Numbered from the stretch's first letter, positions 34,464 to 42,319 are shown. The stretch is 64,000 nt of DNA from Candidatus Saccharimonadota bacterium (GCA_016866755.1 VGLK01000004.1:1-64000), one strand, 5' to 3'. Numbers and translations: made by a program. The notes: generated from the letters alone by a model not told the origin.

Positions 34464-34598
34464 GTCTAGGTTTACAATTTGCGAAGCGAGCTATGCTCGA
34501 ATTGTGGTTATGCCCTGTAAATGGCAGCCACGAGCTTTAGGCGTAACCCGCTTATTGTAGACCTAGACAGTCCAATCGTGGCTGTCATTTTTTGTTTT
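34464..34598 (+). ncRNA. Pseudoknot-capable structured RNA ending in an intrinsic terminator
   Basis: TATGAT at 34452-34457 would start transcription near G34464. Segment 34464-34476 (GTCTAGGTTTACA) pairs over 13 bp with 34556-34568 (TGTAGACCTAGAC). A hairpin lies at 34475-34504 (CAATT..CGAGC/GCTCG..AATTG). Segment 34519-34533 pairs over 15 bp with 34576-34590, followed by TTTTTTGTTTT. The first and third pairings interleave, so they form a pseudoknot or exclude each other, as in a riboswitch or attenuator. It could control the TM2 gene at 34629 or be a stand-alone RNA. Confidence 0.7.
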
Positions 34599-34628
34599 GA
34601 CGGCCTCTATAAAATAAGGAGGTTAACT

Positions 34629-34838
34629 ATGCGCAAAAGATCAACTTATATCTGGCTCTGTGCTGCAGGCGGGTGGCTAGGTCTACACAAATTTTATATT
34701 GAAGAATACGGCAAGGGTATTCTGTATATGTTTACTGTTGGCCTTTTTATGTTTGGCTGGCTCCGTGACCTAATACATGCAGGTGGTGACTTAGATCGAT
34801 ATGTCGCAAAAAGAGGAAATATTCGGATTATAAAGTAA
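34629..34838 (+). CDS. TM2-domain membrane protein
   Basis: A 69-aa protein with two transmembrane helices joined by a short turn (GGWLGLHKFYI, then GKGILYMFTVGLFMFGWL, then RDL), the pattern of the TM2 domain. AGGAGG lies 7 nt before the ATG at 34629, which sets the start downstream of the structured RNA. Function unknown; TM2 proteins occur beside many systems. Its place downstream of a possible attenuator suggests conditional expression. Confidence 0.8.
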   Translation: MRKRSTYIWLCAAGGWLGLHKFYIEEYGKGILYMFTVGLFMFGWLRDLIHAGGDLDRYVAKRGNIRIIK

Positions 34839-34888
34839 CCTTCTTTAAAATCTCCTAAGCACTGTTCGGCTTGGTTTATACTTGAAGC

Positions 34889-35863
34889 ATGCCCTCTCTT
34901 GACGAAGACAGTATGCAAAAGAATGCTCCCGAAAGTTCCCGGGGAGTGTCGCGCAGTGTCCAAATTACTGGGATTAGCAAGGCTATTGAAGGTCTCATGA
35001 AACATCAAAGGCCTTTGATTGGCGCGAGTGCATCCCTTGCAAGCCTTTCGCGCGACTTAGTTTCAAAGAGCACGCTGCCGAAGATTGAAGTGCCATCCCT
35101 GTCAGCACTTTTGCCGGAGGTCAATAGGTTGTCGGCAACACTGAGCTCATCAATCTTACCTGGACTTAACAGACTAATCAAAGCTTATCATAAAGATATT
35201 TCTCAAATCGCTGAGAGTATCAGGAAGATTGCAGAAACAAGCTATCCGCCAAACTGGAAAGGCGACCGAGTAATCCAACTGCCGAATAATCTCGAGACCT
35301 TATTACTAGACGAAGGCCTCCCTTTGGCATGGGTTCCTTCTCGGCAAGTCCTTGATAAACTTTTTGCAGCAACCACCCCGGCTGAACGTAGAAAAGTACT
35401 AAGCAATAACTGGCGTGGTATTTTGAATGCTACGATACAAGAATTAGAATCGATAGAAGAGCCTGAACTAAAAGACTATTTACAATTTGCCCTTGAATCT
35501 GCAGACTCAATCAAAAGTAAGCACTGGCGCGCCAGTCAAGCGCTGAGCACTAACCTGATCGACTCCATACTTCATCAATCATTTGATAGCGTATCGAAAC
35601 GTAAGTTAACCGACCAAAGCACTCGAATTGACTGGAAAACCTACCCTCTCCGTCCTGCGATAGTTTTTGCAGGAATATGGGGCTCTTACAGTCAGTACTG
35701 GCCATCTAATGGCGACCCTATACCACGACGATACACCAGACATGCAAGTGCGCACGGTGTTTCAAAAAGGCAATACAGTCGTTTAAATGCGCTCATAGCG
35801 CTGATGCACATAGTAGGTCTATTGAAGGTTCTCGAGGAGCACGTCAGAGACCAGCAGAAGTAA
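34889..35863 (+). CDS. RX4H-motif protein, candidate HEPN-type abortive-infection factor
   Basis: A 324-aa protein not assigned to a named family. It has a long helical N-terminal region (Ser/Leu-rich, residues 40-115) and a compact C-terminal helical region. The latter has RHASAHG (Arg284 and His289), fitting the RX4-6H active site of HEPN ribonucleases, followed by RQYSRLNALIALMHIVGLL, a context seen in Abi-like HEPN proteins. TATACT lies 6 nt before the ATG. It stands just upstream of the Pycsar genes, but has its own promoter. RNase activity is inference. Confidence 0.5.
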   Translation: MPSLDEDSMQKNAPESSRGVSRSVQITGISKAIEGLMKHQRPLIGASASLASLSRDLVSKSTLPKIEVPSLSALLPEVNRLSATLSSSILPGLNRLIKAYHKDISQIAESIRKIAETSYPPNWKGDRVIQLPNNLETLLLDEGLPLAWVPSRQVLDKLFAATTPAERRKVLSNNWRGILNATIQELESIEEPELKDYLQFALESADSIKSKHWRASQALSTNLIDSILHQSFDSVSKRKLTDQSTRIDWKTYPLRPAIVFAGIWGSYSQYWPSNGDPIPRRYTRHASAHGVSKRQYSRLNALIALMHIVGLLKVLEEHVRDQQK

Positions 35864-35927
35864 CAGTATCAAAACATTTTATGTTAGTGCTTTCAAGATT
35901 AACGCAAGCAGAATATAATATTATCAA

Positions 35928-36431
35928 ATGAAGACAGTAGAAATTGAAAAACTATTAGACAAGATCCACGACTGGATCAAATCAGTTGATCAAAAGGTTA
36001 GCATTGCCCTGGCACTCGAAGTTGGCGTTTTAGCCCTTATCGCCGTGCCGACTACCAAACTCATACAACACAGTTTTTTTGATTTAAATTGGAGTCAGAT
36101 AGGGCTTCTAGTAGTGTCATTCGTCTTGTTTGCGTACGGCATGCTAAAGGCGGTTTGGGCGCTTAAGCCCCGGTTACGTTTACCGAAAAAAATGACCTCT
36201 TTGCTATATTTCGAGTCTATATCGCGTATGAAATATGAAGATTTTAGAAAAAAACTCAACGCCCAGCGCACACCAGCATACAAGGAAGAGCTTGCGGCAC
36301 AAGTGCATACGTCATCTGTTATTGCGAGCAAAAAGCATCGAGCACTTGCCGAATCGTTAATTCTATTTGTGCTGGCCGTCACCATATGGATGGCGTTTAC
36401 TGCATGGGTTGGGTTCGCAGCATTGTCATGA
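35928..36431 (+). CDS. Pycsar-type transmembrane effector (PycTM-like)
   Basis: A 167-aa membrane protein resembling the Pycsar effector domain (DUF5706-like). The N-terminal helix has HDWIKSVDQKVSIALAL, then two transmembrane helices (about 25-45 and 55-77). The cytosolic stretch has LLYFESISRMKYEDF and AAQVHTSSVIASKKHRAL, and a third helix follows (about 141-165). Effectors of this class are activated by cCMP or cUMP and damage the membrane of infected cells. TATAAT lies 8 nt before the ATG. The stop overlaps the first cyclase start (ATGA), tying effector and cyclase together. Family assignment is from pattern memory, not a search. Confidence 0.75.
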   Translation: MKTVEIEKLLDKIHDWIKSVDQKVSIALALEVGVLALIAVPTTKLIQHSFFDLNWSQIGLLVVSFVLFAYGMLKAVWALKPRLRLPKKMTSLLYFESISRMKYEDFRKKLNAQRTPAYKEELAAQVHTSSVIASKKHRALAESLILFVLAVTIWMAFTAWVGFAALS

Positions 36432-37141
36432 GTCTACTAATCGAACTACAGAGTGAAGTTAACTCATTCACCTCTGGCAATTACACCACCGTCAACAAGC
36501 AGGGCATTCCCTACCCCCAAGATATACCGCTAGGAAATCAGGCTGCTGTACTGGAGGCTACGACCTTATTTGTGGATGTCAGGCAGTCCTCTGATATTAC
36601 TAACTCGTTTCGCCGACAGACTGCAGCAAAAATGATGAAGGCATATTTTGCTGGTGCAGTTCGAATTATCAATCAAAACAATGGACAGGTGCGGAGTTTT
36701 AACGGGGACGGAATGCTAGCAATCTTCATAGGTGCAAGTAAAGACGACCATGCGGTGAAGGCAGCCATGCAGCTCAAGTATTTTGTTAATAACATACTTG
36801 AGCCAAAGTTTAGGTCGTACTTTGCGAATAACATGGGCGCTCTTGGAGGTGCGCTAAATTTTTCAATTGGCATCGGTATTGACGAAGGTACAATATACGC
36901 AGTCAGAGTGGGCATTAAAGGAACGAACGATGTTGCATGGATCGGTCGATGCACCAATACGTCTGCTAAACTTTCAGGGGTAGCTGATGCAATAGCTATA
37001 ACTGACTCAGTGTACAAAAAACTATCTAACACACGCATATTTTCCAATGGTGTGCATATGTGGTCAGGAGAGGTGCGTCAGTTCTTCGGTGGCGTTGAGA
37101 GGATTATAAGAGCAACCACCTACCACTGGAAAATAACTTAG
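36428..37141 (+). CDS. Class III nucleotide cyclase, Pycsar cyclase candidate 1
   Basis: A 237-aa soluble cyclase starting at ATG 36428 within the effector's stop region. The cyclase homology domain has both metal aspartates, Asp50 (TTLFVDVRQSSD) and Asp94 (FNGDGMLAIF), and a C-terminal WIGRCTNTSAKL motif with Lys where adenylate cyclases have Arg. There is no receptor or membrane domain, as in Pycsar cyclases that make cCMP or cUMP on phage infection. Nucleotide specificity cannot be read with confidence. Followed 7 bp later by a second cyclase. Confidence 0.82.
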   Translation: MSLLIELQSEVNSFTSGNYTTVNKQGIPYPQDIPLGNQAAVLEATTLFVDVRQSSDITNSFRRQTAAKMMKAYFAGAVRIINQNNGQVRSFNGDGMLAIFIGASKDDHAVKAAMQLKYFVNNILEPKFRSYFANNMGALGGALNFSIGIGIDEGTIYAVRVGIKGTNDVAWIGRCTNTSAKLSGVADAIAITDSVYKKLSNTRIFSNGVHMWSGEVRQFFGGVERIIRATTYHWKIT

Positions 37142-37148
37142 GAGAGAT

Positions 37149-37988
37149 ATGAACGATATTGCAGATATAGAATCAGATTTACTAGAGCAGGCAGAGAAAC
37201 GATACGACGACTTCAAGATTGAAGAAATTGACACAATAAAAAAGATCTACGAGGATAGCTATCTCGAATCGCCGGTCTGGGTTGGTGGCGACAGTAAGTT
37301 CGTCTGCCTTTTTATTGACCTTGATAAGTCGTCAAAGATGTCGTTTAAGTCTCACGCTAAAACAATGGCAAAAATATACGACTATTTCACACAAACATTG
37401 TTTGATGTAATGTCTATTGAGGGTATCGAAGCTGAATACATAGACGTAAAAGGAGATGGGGTCTTCGGAATTTTTGAAGGAGAAGATGCCGTTTTTCGAG
37501 CACTCTCTGCAGCAATTACATTCAGTACGTTCTTTAAAAAACACATACGTCCAAAGTTTCAGACAGATGATCAACCCATGAACTTTAAAGCGGCGCTACA
37601 TGTAGACAAGATTCTCGTGCGACGTCTTGGAAAAAGGGGTGCACGCAATAACAATGAAGTATGGGCGGGGCGCCTTGTAAATAAAGCTTCAAAACTTGCT
37701 GCAAAAACAGCCGACATATACGAGGCTACTGATACATATCATGAAACTGATTTTGGTTTATTGGTAATATCGGATAAAGCCTACAAACTCCTGGAGGCCA
37801 AGCGAGAGTATGCGATCGAATGTTGCGGACACGACATGGCAGGCAATGAGATCAACCCCGGCCACATCGTATGGGAGGAGTTTGATACTAGTTTAGATGA
37901 GAATCTTTCCGAAAGTAAAATATACTACGCACCTGCCATTTGGTGCGAGATATGTAGAGACCAGGTTAATCAAGGGCTCTTGAGCTAA
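37149..37988 (+). CDS. Class III nucleotide cyclase, Pycsar cyclase candidate 2
   Basis: A 279-aa second cyclase, clearly different from the first. The acidic helical N-terminus (1-45) precedes the domain; metal aspartates are Asp57 (LFIDLDKSS) and Asp103 (VKGDGVFGIFEG), and the motif WAGRLVNKASKL matches the Asn/Lys pattern of cyclase 1. A C-terminal extension has Cys residues (CCGHD, WCEICRDQ) that might bind metal. AGGAG lies upstream of the ATG. Both cyclases keep catalytic residues, so they could act as two homodimers or one heterodimer. Last gene of the block. Confidence 0.8.
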   Translation: MNDIADIESDLLEQAEKRYDDFKIEEIDTIKKIYEDSYLESPVWVGGDSKFVCLFIDLDKSSKMSFKSHAKTMAKIYDYFTQTLFDVMSIEGIEAEYIDVKGDGVFGIFEGEDAVFRALSAAITFSTFFKKHIRPKFQTDDQPMNFKAALHVDKILVRRLGKRGARNNNEVWAGRLVNKASKLAAKTADIYEATDTYHETDFGLLVISDKAYKLLEAKREYAIECCGHDMAGNEINPGHIVWEEFDTSLDENLSESKIYYAPAIWCEICRDQVNQGLLS

Positions 37989-38324
37989 GTTTGAGGCATA
38001 CTAGGCTACAAAAAAAGAAGCATCCACACCCTGATCTTTGTCGCTTAACTGCAACTATAGTTTAATTTTTAAAGCTTGCATATCACTTGGATTCGAGATT
38101 GATCCAATTTCTCGACCTAAAGTTTCAATAAAACCTCTGTTTTCGCTTACGAAATTAAGAAGTTCGAGACTGGGTTGTATCGCTCGACCACAATGCATTT
38201 TAATTAAACCCACCATCATACCGTATGGTGGGTTTAATTTTGTATGAACAACCGCTTTGACCAATTAATAAATAAGCGAGGCCTTACAAGAACTATCGTG
38301 GACGAGGATTCACAGGGTTAAGAA
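37989..38324. other. Intergenic region with strong bidirectional terminator and candidate attR
   Basis: AATTAAACCCACCAT at 38202-38216 pairs perfectly with ATGGTGGGTTTAATT at 38225-38239 (15 bp), followed by TTGT. It can terminate from both sides. The 8-mer CGACCACA at 38185-38192 repeats the end of tRNA-Pro. A 69-codon minus-strand frame (38055-38264) runs through the terminator; its product has no match I recognise and I do not call it a gene. Confidence 0.55.
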
Positions 38325-39841
38325 TTAGTGGTGAGCGCCAACCTCTGTACCTTTCCCATGCCCTCTAAGAAGATAAAGAGTAGCGAGAAAGCTTACGGCA
38401 AGTACTACGGTTATGATAATCATAATGACCGAGAAACTATAGTCATACGCAATACCAGCCTGCTTTACAAGTTCATCTCCGTTAGTAACGGTGCTAGCGA
38501 CAGTCAGTGCCTCTGCTATCCCATCTCGTGCCACCTCGGGCACTCCAGTAGGTAGTATTAAGTTTGTAGAAAATACTGACACAACCAAACTTCCAAGAAC
38601 CGCTACAGCAGTCAAGCTACCCATTTCAAATGACACTTCATTCACCGATGAACCCATACCAGCCTCTTCAATAGGGACATTACCAATAATGGCGGTCGAT
38701 GCTACTGACATTACAAAACCTAAACCAACACCTGTAATTATTAATCCGACTACCGTAAACAACAACGAAGGCAACGAGAAGATGAGCGTCAATGCTCCAA
38801 TAGTCGCAATTGCAAATCCGCCTGCAATAATACGCCTAAGTCCAACTCTGTGGAGTACCGCACCACCAACAAGCCCGCTCACCAATGAGCCAAGGGCTGC
38901 AGTTGCCGCTACAAGCCCTGCTTGCAAAGGCGTAAAATCTGCCACAAGCTGGAAACGCTGCGTAATAAGCAACTGCATACCAGCAATGGCGAACATTGAT
39001 AATGATGCGCCAATAACACCCGCCAGTAGTGCTTGGTTTTTGAATAGACCAAGATCAAGAAGAGGTTGCTTAAGTGTATTTTGACGATAAATAAATGTAC
39101 CTAACCCCAGTACCATAGCGGCGGTTGCGGTAAGTAGCAAAGGTACATCTGGTGAAGTTTTTGTAACCTCTTTTATCAAAAACACTAACCCCGTAAGTCC
39201 AACCATAAATTGAGCCGACGATATAAAATCCCACTTCTGTGACTTGTCTACTTTACCTGCCGAAACTAACGCTAGCGTTCCTATAAGCGAAATTATTACG
39301 AACGGTACGTTAAGCAAAAATACTGAACCCCACCAAAACCATTCAAGTAAAAGTCCACCAACAATCGGGCCAAGAGTAGCACCAACAACTGCCAGTGTTC
39401 CCCATATGGCGATTGCTACGTTAAGCTCTTTTTTCTTCTTAAACGTATACCGAAGTATCGCCAATGTTTGCGGCATCATTGCTGCCGCACCGACCGCCAA
39501 AATAGCCCGAGAAGCAATAAGCATGCTTGGATTCGGAGAGAAAGCCGCAAGCAATGAAGCAATTCCGAATATAGCTAGCCCTGCAACAAATAGTTTTTTA
39601 TGCCCAATCCTATCGCCAAGCGTACCCGAACCAAGCAAAAGCCCCGCCATAACAAGTGGATAGGCATTAATAATCCAAAGGCTTTCACTGTGATTAGCGC
39701 CAAGTTCTTCTATGAGCGTAGGGAGCGCTGTATAAAGAATTGAATTATCGAGAGTATTAAAAGTAAGGCAATGCCAACAATAACCAGCACAAACCACCTT
39801 TTGTGTAAGTTTACATACTTTTTAAGAGAATTATTATTCAT
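38325..39841 (-). pseudogene. MFS drug exporter (DHA2/EmrB-QacA type), frameshifted near the start
   Basis: A 14-TM major facilitator. The long frame (38325-39797) has LDNSILYTALPTLIEELG, GDRIGHKKLF, SRAILAVGAAAMMPQTLA and the antiporter motif region WGTLAVVGATLGPIVGG. The natural start, ATG at 39841 (MNNNSLKKYVNLHKRW), reads into the first helix (LVIVGIALLLI) and then needs a one-base frameshift near 39750-39765 to enter the long frame. Either a disabled gene, a sequencing error, or a GTG start at 39797 making a truncated first helix. Located just outside the element. Confidence 0.75.
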
Positions 39842-39960
39842 AATCATTGGACAATATTATGCCAATCACGGGCAAAATGTAAGAATTGACATTATTAATA
39901 TTCTCGTCACACAACCCTGATTAATAAAACGTGTATCACCTCTGTTAAACACGCTATTTA

Positions 39961-40440
39961 TCAATGATTATTTTTATGTTTTTTCATCAACCTTTGATAC
40001 TCGCTATCGTTTTTCGCGATCGTGTATTTTTCATAAAATATTCGTGCCGATTCTGCTTTTAACGGATCTTCTTTGCTGCGCGGCAGCTCTTGGCGGCCGT
40101 GAGCCCCACTTTGACCTTTTTTATCGTCTGGCACTGGACCGTCGTATTTTTTGCCGCCTTTATGATTAGCGTACCTACGCGAGCGCGTAAAGCCCATTTG
40201 TAAAAATTTGCGCGCCATATCCATACCTACAAAATCGCCCTCATCTCGATACGCGCAAAACATAGCAAATATTTTTTCGGCGGAAACTGCAGCCTTATCG
40301 GGGGTTGCAAACCGCCAATGTGGCAAAATTTCACTTTTATAAGGCTCGGCAAGTAACACCCCTTGTTCGCCGCGCCCTATGTGATATTTCTCTGGATGCT
40401 TTTTAAAATCAATATCACGATACAAATCCGCGTAACTCAT
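39961..40440 (-). CDS. DUF4385 family protein
   Basis: A 159-aa soluble protein. The start at 40440 (MSYADLYRD) is set by TATACT 6 nt upstream. It matches the DUF4385 pattern: HIGRGEQGVLLAEPYKSEIL, PHWRFATP, GDFVGMDMARKFLQMGFTR and RYANHKGGKKYDG. The family's function is unknown. The conserved RYANHKGGKK segment is basic and could bind nucleic acid or phosphate. Stands alone between the exporter and a pilin gene. Confidence 0.85.
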   Translation of the reverse strand: MSYADLYRDIDFKKHPEKYHIGRGEQGVLLAEPYKSEILPHWRFATPDKAAVSAEKIFAMFCAYRDEGDFVGMDMARKFLQMGFTRSRRYANHKGGKKYDGPVPDDKKGQSGAHGRQELPRSKEDPLKAESARIFYEKYTIAKNDSEYQRLMKKHKNNH

Positions 40441-40508
40441 ATTTTTAGTATACCGCACCTATATAGTCAGCGTTGGCAATCATGTAGCCGTAGGTTAAAA
40501 TAAAGCTT

Positions 40509-41081
40509 ATGTTAATTAATGCTCGCCAGCGCGGTTTCACTATCGTAGAATTGCTAATCGTTATTGTAGTAATTGCTATTTTAGCAGCAATTACGATTGT
40601 GGCGTACAACGGAATCCAAGAGCGCGCTAAAAACAGTCAAACAACAAGTGCCCTTACTGCCTGGATGAAAGCGTTAGAGCTTTACAAAATTGATAACGAG
40701 CGCTATCCTGGCGGCTGGGTGTGTCTTGGTGAAGGGTATAAATACTGCGTATCCGGCAACGACACGAGCGGCACCGCACAGTGCCGACAAGACACTGGTA
40801 GCTATACAGTAAACGCCACATTCAATACCCACATGGAGCCCTACATTAAAGGATCGCTTCCTACGCCCGCTTTTGTGACAGCTGTTAATAACACTGGTCA
40901 CTGGCGGCGTGGCCTGATGTATGCGTACGGCGGTGGAGATGGTACGCTTGTGTACATTGACGCCACGTATGCCGGCGCACTCAGTAACTGCCCCGTCGCT
41001 AATGGAACTTCAGCTACGCGCCGTACGGTGTGGGGAGATAATACCTACTGCGGTTACGACATAGGGCGAACAACGCCGTAA
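40509..41081 (+). CDS. Type IV pilin-like protein
   Basis: A 190-aa prepilin: leader MLINARQRG, cleavage before FTIVELLIVIVVIAILAAI (Glu+5), then AYNGIQERAK, the same N-terminal helix as the pilins at 15.5-16.5 kb. The head has about six cysteines (WVCLG, KYCVSG, AQCRQ, SNCPV, TYCGY), more than the usual pair. TAAAAT lies 7 nt before the ATG. Likely a minor or alternative pilin. Confidence 0.87.
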   Translation: MLINARQRGFTIVELLIVIVVIAILAAITIVAYNGIQERAKNSQTTSALTAWMKALELYKIDNERYPGGWVCLGEGYKYCVSGNDTSGTAQCRQDTGSYTVNATFNTHMEPYIKGSLPTPAFVTAVNNTGHWRRGLMYAYGGGDGTLVYIDATYAGALSNCPVANGTSATRRTVWGDNTYCGYDIGRTTP

Positions 41082-41086
41082 ACTTT

Positions 41087-41212
41087 TTACGAAACAAACA
41101 TCAACACAAGATTAATAAGCAAAGTAAGTACTATACTTAATATAATACTTATACCCCACAAAAATTTTATTTTTACTTTTCCCTCAGACGCCATGCGTGT
41201 ACGTGTATTCAT
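41087..41212 (-). CDS. 41-aa single-pass membrane peptide
   Basis: A short frame in the gap after the pilin gene. It encodes MNTRTRMASEGKVKIKF followed by one transmembrane helix (LWGISIILSIVLTLLINL) and ends FVS. TAAACT lies 6 nt before the ATG, the same leaderless pattern as confirmed genes. Basic N-terminus predicts N-in topology. No function assigned; could be a small regulator or chance frame. Confidence 0.45.
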   Translation of the reverse strand: MNTRTRMASEGKVKIKFLWGISIILSIVLTLLINLVLMFVS

Positions 41213-41251
41213 ATAGTTAGTTTACACGATATCTATATATGCAACTAACTA

Positions 41252-41280
41252 TTGATATTTTATGTTTATTGTGTTATAAT
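41252..41280 (+). promoter_or_regulatory. Promoter of the GC-rich cassette gene
   Basis: TTGATA at 41252-41257, 17-nt spacer, TATAAT at 41275-41280: a near-consensus promoter in AT-rich DNA. The roughly 45-nt leader can fold ACTCCT with AGGAGG, which would hide the ribosome-binding site. Confidence 0.8.
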
Positions 41281-41331
41281 AGTAAAATCATTAGGAACAC
41301 TCCTAGTGACTGACTCAGGAGGAGCGGCATC

Positions 41332-41658
41332 ATGCCCACCAACACGCTGAACGACAAGTACCAGCTCGCTACCAAGCAGGCGACGATCGCCGCGCCCAAG
41401 GCGCGAGATGAGATCACCAAGCGACTGTCGCGCGAATCGAGCACCTTCACGCACACCGTCGAGATCGACAACATCAGCCCCAGCCTTCAGGGCACGCGCT
41501 TCGAGAACAGGCTGATGAAGGACCTCGCCGGCAAGCTCTACGGCATGCTCAAGCGCAACAACCGCAGTCGCGTCCACGACGTCAACGTCGGCCAGCTGCG
41601 CTGGTACGAGAACGGCCCCGACCGCGCAATCTTCACCGTGACGGTCCACCTCCACTAG
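41332..41658 (+). CDS. GC-rich small soluble protein, single-gene cassette
   Basis: Unrecognised 108-aa protein. No membrane segment; mixed helix then strand pattern, with LKRNNRSRVHDVNVGQLRW and a His-ending C-terminus (FTVTVHLH). AGGAGG 8 nt before the ATG, a consensus promoter and a 3' hairpin make it a self-contained transcription unit. Codon third positions are almost all G or C, opposite to flanking pilin genes. Likely acquired from a high-GC donor, or under strong codon selection. Confidence 0.7.
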   Translation: MPTNTLNDKYQLATKQATIAAPKARDEITKRLSRESSTFTHTVEIDNISPSLQGTRFENRLMKDLAGKLYGMLKRNNRSRVHDVNVGQLRWYENGPDRAIFTVTVHLH

Positions 41659-41663
41659 TCCAA

Positions 41664-41732
41664 CACCCCGACACCAACCGAAAGGCTGAAGGCGCCCTTG
41701 GCACCCGCATTTCGACCATTTGTGTCGGGGTG
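41664..41732 (+). terminator. Long-loop inverted repeat after the GC-rich cassette
   Basis: CACCCCGACAC at 41664-41674 pairs with GTGTCGGGGTG at 41722-41732 (11 bp). The 47-nt loop contains its own GC-rich sub-hairpin potential. No clear T-run follows, so it may mark a cassette border rather than a terminator. Confidence 0.6.
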
Positions 41733-41785
41733 CCTTCATGTTTGCTTGACGGAGCCAATGCACCTAGTCTACTATTAAAGTACTT

Positions 41786-42319
41786 ATGTTAAACGTTCAT
41801 TCTCCGTCACACCGTGCAGGTTTTACCATCGTTGAGTTACTTGTGGTGATTGTGGTGATTGCAATCTTAGCGTCAATTACCATTGTGGCATATAATGGAA
41901 TTCAAAACCGAGCCAACGATACGGCCGTGCAGTCAGACATTACGAATTTATATAAAAAGATTGAAATCTTTAACACTACCGCTGGCCGCTACCCTAATAC
42001 AACAGAGATTTCAACAATTGGATTTAACGCCTCAACCGGCAGCTACGCCATCAGTCCAACCACTGCACATAATCTTATGTATTGCTTTCAAAGCGGCGGT
42101 AGCAATGCCGACTATGCGGTGGTTGGATTAAGTAAATCGGGTAACGCCTACTATGCCTCAAATAAGTCGGGCGGACTAAAACCTTATACTGCAGGTTGGA
42201 GTACTAACTCAATTACTCCGTGCACTAATATCGATCCGATCCTTACTACTAATTGGCGCGGTTACGTCTCGACCGAAACACCAACTTGGCGCAGCTGGAC
42301 AAGAGGCGGCCAAAGTTAG
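41786..42319 (+). CDS. Type IV pilin-like protein
   Basis: A 177-aa prepilin: leader MLNVHSPSHRAG, cleavage before FTIVELLVVIVVIAILASI (Glu+5), then AYNGIQNRAN. The head has cysteines in MYCFQ and ITPCTN. TACTAT lies 10 nt before the ATG. With the pilin at 40509 it flanks the GC-rich cassette, which therefore appears inserted between two pilin genes. Confidence 0.87.
   Translation: MLNVHSPSHRAGFTIVELLVVIVVIAILASITIVAYNGIQNRANDTAVQSDITNLYKKIEIFNTTAGRYPNTTEISTIGFNASTGSYAISPTTAHNLMYCFQSGGSNADYAVVGLSKSGNAYYASNKSGGLKPYTAGWSTNSITPCTNIDPILTTNWRGYVSTETPTWRSWTRGGQS

Larger units (their letters stand above)
32347..38192. mobile_element. Integrative element in tRNA-Pro carrying a defence cargo
   Basis: The left end is defined by the large serine recombinase whose frame runs into tRNA-Pro. 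The cargo is a small acidic protein, a structured RNA, a TM2 protein, an RX4H protein, a Pycsar-type effector and two cyclases. The right end is not certain. The 8-mer CGACCACA occurs at the tRNA 3' end (32347-32354) and again at 38185-38192, just before a terminator that could be the displaced original tRNA-Pro terminator. I use these as provisional borders. Confidence 0.55.

Noticed and set aside
34464-34598. The structured RNA as a tmRNA
   Set aside because: No tRNA-like 3' end with TTCRA loop and CCA, and no tag reading frame; it ends in an intrinsic terminator.
38055-38264. 69-codon minus-strand frame near the right end of the element
   Set aside because: It reads through a perfect 15-bp terminator hairpin and has no recognised similarity, so I left it out as a gene.
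41266-41763. 165-codon minus-strand frame opposite the GC-rich cassette
   Set aside because: Shadow of the GC-rich gene; high GC third positions keep antisense frames open. The plus strand has the promoter and AGGAGG.
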